Below are positions 57,611 to 64,000 of a DNA stretch of 64,000 nt, one piece after another. Within the stretch, counting starts at the first letter, position 1; each line of letters begins with the position of its first letter. The stretch lies in NCBI GenBank assembly GCA_009363875.1, contig CM018687.1:23071764-23135763 (forward strand), read 5' to 3'. Under the pieces are notes generated by a model. It was given only the letters and a program-made list of their open reading frames with translations, did no database searches and was not told the origin of the DNA. Both the position numbers and the translations under genes were made by a program. This DNA is from Mikania micrantha (Eukaryota; Streptophyta; Magnoliopsida; Asterales; Asteraceae).

Positions 57611-60600
57611 TTAACTAGCCGAAGGTACTGTAAAAAGATGAGGGTACTTAAGCTTCATCTGGTCTTCACGTTCCCAGGTGAACTCAGCACCACGTTTGCC
57701 CTCCCATCGTACCTTTACGATAGGGATACGGCTACGTTTAAGTTTCTTGACCCCATGATCTACGATTTCAACTGGACGTTCTATGAATTGCATGTTGCTC
57801 TGAATCTGTATGTCTTCCAGCGGAATCAGAACATCATGATCCGCCAAGCATTTCTTAAGATTCGATACATGAAAAGTATCGTGAACATTGCTTAGCTCCA
57901 CTGGAAGTTTGAGTTTGTAGGCTACGGGACCAATCCTTTCCAGGATCTCAAAAGGTCCAACGTACCTTGGTGCAAGTTTCCCTTTCTTCCCGAATCGGAC
58001 AACGCCTTTCCAAGGAGAAACTTTGAGTAAGACTCGGTCACCGACTTGAAACTCAAGCGGTTTCCGACGTCGATCAGCATAACTCTTCTGCCGATCTCGT
58101 GCGGCCTTAAGCCGTGACTGAATGATTGTGATCTTGTCTGATGTTTCCTGAATGAGTTCTGGTCCTACGACCTGTGAGTCACCAATCTCGGTCCAACAAA
58201 CCGGTGATCGGCACTTTCTACCATATAAAGCTTCGAATGGTGCACATTGAATGCTTGTATGGTAGCTATTGTTATATGAAAACTCAATGAGTGGAAGATG
58301 AGTGTCCCAACTTCCACCGAAGTCAATGACACATGAACGAAGCATGTCCTCGAGTGTTTGGATAGTCCTTTCGCTTTGACCGTCGGTTTGGGGATGATAC
58401 GCCGTGCTAAGATTAACACGCGTTCCCAAAGCCTTTTGCAATGATTGCCAAAAGCGAGAAGTGAAACGACTATCATGATCAGAAATGATTGATGTTGGTG
58501 TACCATGACGCGCAATGATTTCGTTGATGTACAATGTGGATAACTTCTCCATCTTGTAATCCTCTCGGATCGGGAGAAAATGAGCAGATTTGGTGAGTCG
58601 ATCAACGATCACCCAAATCGAATCAAAACCTCGCGGAGTTCTCGGCAACTTAGTTATGAAATCCATGGAAATTTGTTCCCATTTCCATTGAGGAATTTCA
58701 GGTTGCTGCAGAAGTCCTGAAGGCTTTTGATGTTCTGCTTTGACTTTTGAACATGTAAGACATTTTCCCACGTACAGTGCTATGTCTTTCTTCATTCCCG
58801 GCCACCAGTAAGATGTCCTCAAGTCCTGATACATCTTATCGGCTCCAGGATGAACTGAGTATTGCGACTTATGAGCCTCATCACAGATGAGTGTGCGCAA
58901 TTCTTCTGACTTAGGAATCCAGATACGGCCATTGAGATATAGCACCCCGTCAGATCGAGATTCCAGTTTCTTCTCAATCCCGCAATCTAAGTCTGTTTTC
59001 AGCTGATTGTTTGTCACCACTTGTTGCTGTGCTATACGAATCAAATCTTTCAAGTTTGGCTGTGTATTGATCTCCATGGCTCTTACACGAATTGGTTTGA
59101 CTGGTTCCTTGCGACTAAGAGCATCCGCCACCACATTGGCTTTACCCGGATGGTAACGAATCTCATAGTCGTAATCAGTTAGAAGCTCAACCCAACGTCG
59201 TTGTCTCATGTTGAGTTCTTTCTGATTTAATATGTGTTGTAGGCTCTTGTGGTCTGTGTAGATAACACATTTGGTACCATACAAGTAGTGTCTCCAAATT
59301 TTCAATGCGAAGACCACAGCCCCTAACTCAAGATCATGAGTAGTATAATTCTTCTCATGAACCTTGAGCTGTCTTGAAGCATACGCAATCACCTTGTCTC
59401 GTTGCATAAGTACACACCCGAGACCAAGGTTTGAAGCATCACAGTAGACAATGAAATTATCACTGCCTTCTGGAAGACTCAAAATAGGGGAATTGCATAA
59501 CTTCTGCTTAAGTAGTTGAAATGCATCTTCTTGTTTCTGTCCCCATATGAACGCTTGACTTTTCTGAGTTAATGTAGTAAGTGGCAAGGCAATCTTAGAG
59601 AAGTTCGCGATGAATCTCCTATAATAGCCCGCCAGTCCCAGAAATGAACAGATCTCTGTTGGAGTAGATGGAGTAGTCCAGTTCTTAATCGCCTCAATCT
59701 TTGCTGGATCTACATGTATTCCATCCCTGTTTATAACATGTCCTAAGAAGTGAACCTCCTTTAGCCAAAATTCACATTTTGAGAACTTAGCATAAAGTTG
59801 TTCAGCTCTTAGTAGCTCTAAGACTTTCCTCAAATGATCTTCATGTTCTTGTTCCGTCTTGGAATAGATCAGTATATCATCAATAAAGACAATAACAAAC
59901 TGATCCAAGTATGGTCTGCAGACTCGATTCATCAAGTCCATGAACACTGCAGGTGCATTGGTCAGCCCAAATGGCATAACCACAAACTCATAGTGTCCAT
60001 ATCGAGTCCTGAATGCAGTCTTTGGTATATCCTCATCATTTACTCGTAACTGGTGATACCCGGATCTTAGATCAATCTTAGAGAAGCAAGTAGCTCCCTG
60101 TAATTGATCAAACAGATCGTCGATCCTAGGTAGAGGATATCTGTTCTTGATTGTCAATTTGTTTAACTCACGATAATCAATGCACATGCGAAAAGAACCG
60201 TCTTTCTTCTTGACAAAGAGAACCGGAGCTCCCCATGGAGAGAAACTCGGTCTAATGAAGCCTTTGTCTAAAAGTTCTTGAAGCTGACTAGACAGTTCTT
60301 GCATCTCCGATGGTGCTAATCGATAAGGTGCCTTCGCCACTGGATTTGCTCCAGGAACGAGATCGATTCTAAACTCTACTTGTCGGACCGGTGGCAATCC
60401 AGGCAAGTCTTCTGGAAACACATCTGGATAATCTCTGATAACTGGAACGTCTCCAATCGTCTTCTTTTCAGGTTTCTTCTCTACCACGTGAGCCAAGAAC
60501 GCATAATATTTCTTCTTCAAGTACTTCATCGCCTTGATGCACGATACAATCTTCAATTCGTGGCATGGTTTCTCGCCATAGATTCTCATCGTTTCGCCGG

Positions 60601-62161
60601 ACGGTAGGGGAATTCGGATAAGTTTCTCAGAGCACACGATTTCAGCATTGTTTTTGGATAACCAATCCATTCCTATCACAACTTCGAAACTTCCAAGTGT
60701 CATAGGAATAAGATCGATGAGGAAAGAATGGTCGTTTAATCTTAATTCACAACCATGGATTATGGAATCTACAACTATAGTCTTACCGTTCGCTACTTCT
60801 ACAGTATAGGTAGCAGTAAGTATAGATGGTTTCATGTTAAGCAAAGAAGCAGTATGAGCAGAGATAAAGCTTTTATCAGCACCAGTATCAAATATGATAG
60901 AAACGTAATGATCATTAAGGAGAAATGTACCCGTGACAACTGCTGGCTCCTCGCGTGCTTCGGTAGTTCCGATAATAAAAGCACGAGCAGTAGCAGTGTT
61001 GTTGTTGAGTTTTGGACACTGGTTTCTGAAGTGTCCCTCTGCTCCACAGTTATAACAGGCTCTTCCACCTGTAGCAGCAGTAGTAGTGGTAGCAGTTGTT
61101 GCAGCAGCAAGATGAGCAGATCGACATGTGGCTGCCAAGTGTCCCATTCGCCCACACTTGAGACACTTTTTGCATGGAATGTTGGGTAGGTGATGGTACT
61201 GACATTTGGTGCAAAGTGGGAGTGGACCAGTATAAGGCTTTCTGGCCGTAGCAGGTTGTGGCATAGCAGTAATGGGTGTGGCATGAGTAGGTGTAGCAGC
61301 AGTCAAAGATGCAAAATTCTTGATTGTCTTCTGCTTCTTCTTCTTGTGATGGTGCTGTTCAGGCTTCTTGCCTTCTTCAATCTGTGCTCTCTTGTACCCT
61401 TTTCGGGTGAGCACCCCAGATTTTACATATTCCTCAGTAAGGGTTGCGCCAAGCTGAATTGCTGCTTCCAGAGTAGCGGGGTTATTCCCCATCACAGTTC
61501 CCCTGACGACTAGAGGTAAACCCTCAATGTACTTATCTATCCTGCGGGATAGAGGAGTAACCAGGTGTGGCACCAGAATGCACAACTCATGGAAACGAGT
61601 TGTATACTTCGCGTTCTCCCCACTTTCTTGCACCAGATTCCACATCTCCACCTCGAGTTTCTTCAGCTCATGTCGTGGACAGAACTTATCCACTGGTAGA
61701 TTCTTGAAACCGTCCCACGGTAAAGCTAAAGCGACCTCTCGTCCTCTGGTGTTCTTCTCAGAATTCCACCAGGTGAGTGTGCCTTTGTGAAAAGCGCTTG
61801 AGGCCATTTTGACCTTTAAATTTTCAGGACATCCAGTGAGGTCCAGAATATCCTCGATGCTTTCCAGCCACTGCAGTAGGCCGGTAGCTCCTTCAGTACC
61901 AGCGTACTTAGGAGGTTTAGCATCATTGAACTGCTTGAAAGTGAAGTTAGTAGTTCCAGCGTTAGTGGCATTTGAATTATGTGCTGAATCACTGGTACTT
62001 CCCCGAAGATTCTGGGTGATATCAGTGACCATACCCGGAATGACATCCCTCATGTGTATAGCGATGGCTCGGGCAATCTTGTTGATCTCATCATCTTTGC
62101 CACTTGTCGAACCCCCTCCGTTGGGATCACGTCGGGGAGGCATTCTACGAGTAGAAGCCAC
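57611..62161 (-). CDS. gag-pol: Tekay gag-pol polyprotein, copy 2 (1516 aa, intact)
   Basis: Same polyprotein as copy 1: particle and RNA-binding Gag, aspartic protease, RT, RNase H, integrase and a chromodomain that in chromoviruses directs integration by binding modified histones. All catalytic residues listed for copy 1 are present. Copy 2 has Tyr at 999, Pro at 1463 and Ser at 1514, where copy 1 has Cys, Arg and Leu. ATG 62161 is chosen because it opens the frame and is followed by a basic MPPRRDPN segment seen at Tekay gag starts. With a standard primer site and adjacent LTRs it is the best candidate in this window for an active element. LTR3 is cut by the window edge, so completeness is unproven. 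Confidence 0.95.
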   Translation of the reverse strand: MASTRRMPPRRDPNGGGSTSGKDDEINKIARAIAIHMRDVIPGMVTDITQNLRGSTSDSAHNSNATNAGTTNFTFKQFNDAKPPKYAGTEGATGLLQWLESIEDILDLTGCPENLKVKMASSAFHKGTLTWWNSEKNTRGREVALALPWDGFKNLPVDKFCPRHELKKLEVEMWNLVQESGENAKYTTRFHELCILVPHLVTPLSRRIDKYIEGLPLVVRGTVMGNNPATLEAAIQLGATLTEEYVKSGVLTRKGYKRAQIEEGKKPEQHHHKKKKQKTIKNFASLTAATPTHATPITAMPQPATARKPYTGPLPLCTKCQYHHLPNIPCKKCLKCGRMGHLAATCRSAHLAAATTATTTTAATGGRACYNCGAEGHFRNQCPKLNNNTATARAFIIGTTEAREEPAVVTGTFLLNDHYVSIIFDTGADKSFISAHTASLLNMKPSILTATYTVEVANGKTIVVDSIIHGCELRLNDHSFLIDLIPMTLGSFEVVIGMDWLSKNNAEIVCSEKLIRIPLPSGETMRIYGEKPCHELKIVSCIKAMKYLKKKYYAFLAHVVEKKPEKKTIGDVPVIRDYPDVFPEDLPGLPPVRQVEFRIDLVPGANPVAKAPYRLAPSEMQELSSQLQELLDKGFIRPSFSPWGAPVLFVKKKDGSFRMCIDYRELNKLTIKNRYPLPRIDDLFDQLQGATCFSKIDLRSGYHQLRVNDEDIPKTAFRTRYGHYEFVVMPFGLTNAPAVFMDLMNRVCRPYLDQFVIVFIDDILIYSKTEQEHEDHLRKVLELLRAEQLYAKFSKCEFWLKEVHFLGHVINRDGIHVDPAKIEAIKNWTTPSTPTEICSFLGLAGYYRRFIANFSKIALPLTTLTQKSQAFIWGQKQEDAFQLLKQKLCNSPILSLPEGSDNFIVYCDASNLGLGCVLMQRDKVIAYASRQLKVHEKNYTTHDLELGAVVFALKIWRHYLYGTKCVIYTDHKSLQHILNQKELNMRQRRWVELLTDYDYEIRYHPGKANVVADALSRKEPVKPIRVRAMEINTQPNLKDLIRIAQQQVVTNNQLKTDLDCGIEKKLESRSDGVLYLNGRIWIPKSEELRTLICDEAHKSQYSVHPGADKMYQDLRTSYWWPGMKKDIALYVGKCLTCSKVKAEHQKPSGLLQQPEIPQWKWEQISMDFITKLPRTPRGFDSIWVIVDRLTKSAHFLPIREDYKMEKLSTLYINEIIARHGTPTSIISDHDSRFTSRFWQSLQKALGTRVNLSTAYHPQTDGQSERTIQTLEDMLRSCVIDFGGSWDTHLPLIEFSYNNSYHTSIQCAPFEALYGRKCRSPVCWTEIGDSQVVGPELIQETSDKITIIQSRLKAARDRQKSYADRRRKPLEFQVGDRVLLKVSPWKGVVRFGKKGKLAPRYVGPFEILERIGPVAYKLKLPVELSNVHDTFHVSNLKKCLADHDVLIPLEDIQIQSNMQFIERPVEIVDHGVKKLKRSRIPIVKVRWEGKRGAEFTWEREDQMKLKYPHLFTVPSAS

Positions 62162-62361
62162 AAGTGGGTCAGTAACGAGAAATGATACAATTGAACTTTC
62201 ATGATAAAGTCAGTAATATATCCATACTACTAGTATTATCATTCAATTGTAATATGAGCATGTACACCTATAAGCAATCAGCTCATTATCATACTTCTCA
62301 CATGAATGTGTATGACGTTCCATGATCTCACTCCACCAAACCTACACACTGACACTTTCCC

Positions 62362-62452
62362 GGTATACCGAAGATAGCTTATATATAGGGCATACGAAAG
62401 GGTCAAGCAAACTGCCAGCCCAGACGCCATCCCACCACCGCTTCGGTATACC
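62362..62452. other. Tekay stem-loop, leader unit 1 (copy 2)
   Basis: 12 bp perfect stem GGTATACCGAAG / CTTCGGTATACC with TTATATATAGGG and CCCACCACC inside. Confidence 0.8.
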
Positions 62453-62904
62453 ACGATCATGCCATTGCTAGCATTTGGCAATATGTTTGCACTGATTTCC
62501 ATGTATGTTCCATTGATTAAGAATCCCATGATCTTTGATCAACTTGAACTATGATTGATTCCATGATTGGTTATGATTATGTTATGTGTGCACCTACTAA
62601 CAGTTGTTAACATGTAGAACTAAATCATACGTGTGCTCTACACTTTCCTGTTAATCTATGTTAGTAAGTACTAGTCATGTAAAACACTTAAGAATTTCAC
62701 TTAAGGTTTACATTGAAAAATGTTCACAACTTGATTGATTCACCATAATATTTGGTTCATCCAAGTTTGAATTTGTACTATGATTTGATTCACCAATGAT
62801 CGTATCCCAAATGTTTGTATCCCATGTGTTTGACTAATGTTCAATGTTCCCAGTTGCTCCCGAATCCTCACTTCAAATACGAACGTCGGATTCCCCCTAA
62901 CATA

Positions 62905-62958
62905 CTGAAATAAGCTTATATATAGGGTAAGCTCTCACCGACCCACCACTTACCTCAG
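62905..62958. other. Tekay stem-loop, leader unit 2 (copy 2)
   Basis: CTGAAATAAG / CTTACCTCAG outer blocks, GGGT (62925-62928) / ACCC (62941-62944) inner block. Confidence 0.7.
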
Positions 62959-63312
62959 CACGTCAGCGTTAATCCGTCGTTTATATTTGAGGCTAAGATT
63001 CCAACTGTTGATTGATTATGATTGATTCACGTTTGTCTCTTGTTCTCAGAATGTGTTTATGATTATGTAAACCATGGTTCTTAATTTACTTGAAATTAAA
63101 ACCTTAGGTTCTAGAATGTGTGTCCTAGGTAAATTAACCTAGGTTCTCAATACCTACAGTATCGAGTATAATGATCTCCTGTGAGAACTTCAACTAAAGA
63201 ATACTGTTACACAGATTCCAAGTTATAAAGTTCTTATGATAATGAACACCTGATAACGATAACATGACATGGATTTCAAATCAAGACTCTAAATTAATAG
63301 TTCTTGACCTTT

Positions 63313-63640
63313 GAATTCCTATGATGAATATGACAAGGATTTTAGATCAAAGATACTAAATTAATAGATCATTGCCTCTAAATTCCTATAATGAATATGA
63401 CAAGGATTTTAGATCAAAGATACTAAATTAATAGATCATTGCCTCTAAATTCCTATAATGAATATGACAAGGACTTTAGATCAAAGATACCAATCTTTGC
63501 CTCTAAATCCTATAATGAATATGACAAGGACTTTAGATCAAAGATACTAAATTAATAGATCTTTGCCTCTAAATTCCTATAATGAACTCTGTGTGAGAAT
63601 TTCAGATCAAGGATACTAAGAATACAGATCCTTGCCTCTG
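63313..63640. repeat. ~67 bp tandem repeat in the Tekay leader (copy 2)
   Basis: Same five units, in the same order and with the same shortened third unit, as 53389-53715. Confidence 0.9.
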
Positions 63641-63896
63641 AAATCCTTAAATGAATATGTGTGGGAAATTTCATTCGGTTTCTAAAATTATAGAATACCG
63701 ATCCAAATTCCTTGACTCGATGGCTAATCTTAGAAATGTATCCCTAAGATCTTTCAAGCTTAATGTAGACTTAATGCTCACTTAAGTTACTTAGATCCTA
63801 AGTATCCTCAAGCATATAGCACTTAGTCCTATTGGGTAGCTTAGGTTATAGTCTAGGTCATTAAACATTGGGTTTTTCCTAGTTCTCTACAACCTT

Positions 63897-63909
63897 GGCT
63901 CTGATACCA
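63897..63909 (-). other. Primer-binding site of Tekay copy 2
   Basis: Minus-strand TGGTATCAGAGCC, three bases after the LTR3 end; initiator tRNA-Met type. Confidence 0.92.
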
Positions 63910-63912
63910 ACC

Positions 63913-64000
63913 TGTCACACCCCTGCGCCGCGTGCGGAATCCACGGCGCGGTGACGTATGAACAGTTGAATCATGCACAAGTATTGATTAAGAACAACCA
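63913..64000 (-). mobile_element. Tekay LTR3, cut by the window end
   Basis: First 88 bases match the start of LTR2 (53989 on) exactly, including the GC-rich terminal hairpin. Confidence 0.93.

Larger units (their letters stand above)
62162..63912 (-). other. Long leader of Tekay copy 2
   Basis: Same content as in copy 1: stem-loops at 62362-62452 and 62905-62958, five-unit repeat at 63313-63640, primer site near 63897-63909. No ORF I believe in. Confidence 0.75.
32990..64000 (-). mobile_element. Tandem Tekay array: LTR1-internal1-LTR2-internal2-LTR3
   Basis: Minus-strand units share the middle LTR: LTR1 (32990-35131 plus 46842-47654), internal1 (47655-53988, 6334 bp), LTR2 (53989-57577), internal2 (57578-63912, 6335 bp), LTR3 (63913 on). 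Each internal begins, on its strand, with a primer site next to an LTR and ends with a purine-rich tract next to the following LTR. There is no host DNA between units, so two independent insertions side by side do not explain it. Unequal LTR recombination would. LTR1 is split by Sirevirus C. Confidence 0.85.

Noticed and set aside
1..64000. Host protein-coding genes, tRNA or rRNA
   Set aside because: Every long ORF falls in a retroelement domain or its shadow. I found no tRNA cloverleaf or rRNA signature; low-level fragments cannot be excluded by eye.

Overview
The window is plant nuclear DNA made almost entirely of nested LTR retrotransposons. I see no convincing host gene, tRNA, rRNA or CRISPR array. 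The Ty1/copia elements have Sirevirus features: TGGTATCAGAGC primer sites, GGGGGAG polypurine tracts, dense symmetrical CpG boxes in LTRs, and an additional ORF (aORF) between pol and the 3' LTR. The Ty3/gypsy elements are chromodomain-bearing Tekay/Del-type chromoviruses with about 3.6 kb LTRs. From memory, the aORF N-terminal module resembles proteins common in Asteraceae (daisy family) genomes, so an Asteraceae plant is my best guess. This is inference, not proof.

Layout. (1) 1-12332, minus: Sirevirus A, 3' end beyond the window start, with 5' LTR, leader, gag and pol. Its pol is split by a 3.6 kb solo Tekay LTR (2678-6291) flanked by GTTCT duplications. (2) 12333-15223, plus: 3' remnant of a related Sirevirus (A'), with aORF, polypurine tract and LTR, into which A inserted. 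(3) 15224-26680, plus: Sirevirus B, lacking its 5' LTR, primer site and RT core but keeping gag, integrase, RNase H, a structured spacer, the aORF and the 3' LTR. (4) 26681-28668, minus: inverted piece of the B family. Then unrecognised sequence, a B-type LTR fragment (28853 to about 29110) and more unrecognised sequence. (5) 29600-32889, plus: a decayed gypsy gag-pol ending at a 100-N gap (32890-32989). (6) 32990-64000, minus: a tandem Tekay array, LTR1-internal1-LTR2-internal2-LTR3. The middle LTR is shared, and both internals carry an unbroken 1516-codon gag-pol ORF. LTR1 is split by a complete 11.7 kb Sirevirus C (35132-46841, plus) flanked by TAGAT duplications.

How the parts work together. 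Gag proteins form particles. Pol supplies protease, integrase, RT and RNase H. PBS and PPT prime the two DNA strands, and LTRs supply promoter and 3' processing. The role of the Sirevirus aORF is unknown. The two Tekay copies are the only elements here with unbroken ORFs.

Most interesting non-coding signals: (a) a stem-loop present three times per Tekay unit with pairing-preserving differences; (b) GGTTCG box arrays shared by Sirevirus B and the unrelated Tekay LTRs; (c) hairpins in the B spacer conserved in an inverted family member; (d) acceptor-like polypyrimidine-AG sequences at gag/pol junctions and before aORF starts. The region 32990-46841 differs from its copies mainly by small indels, so many frameshifts there may be sequencing errors.
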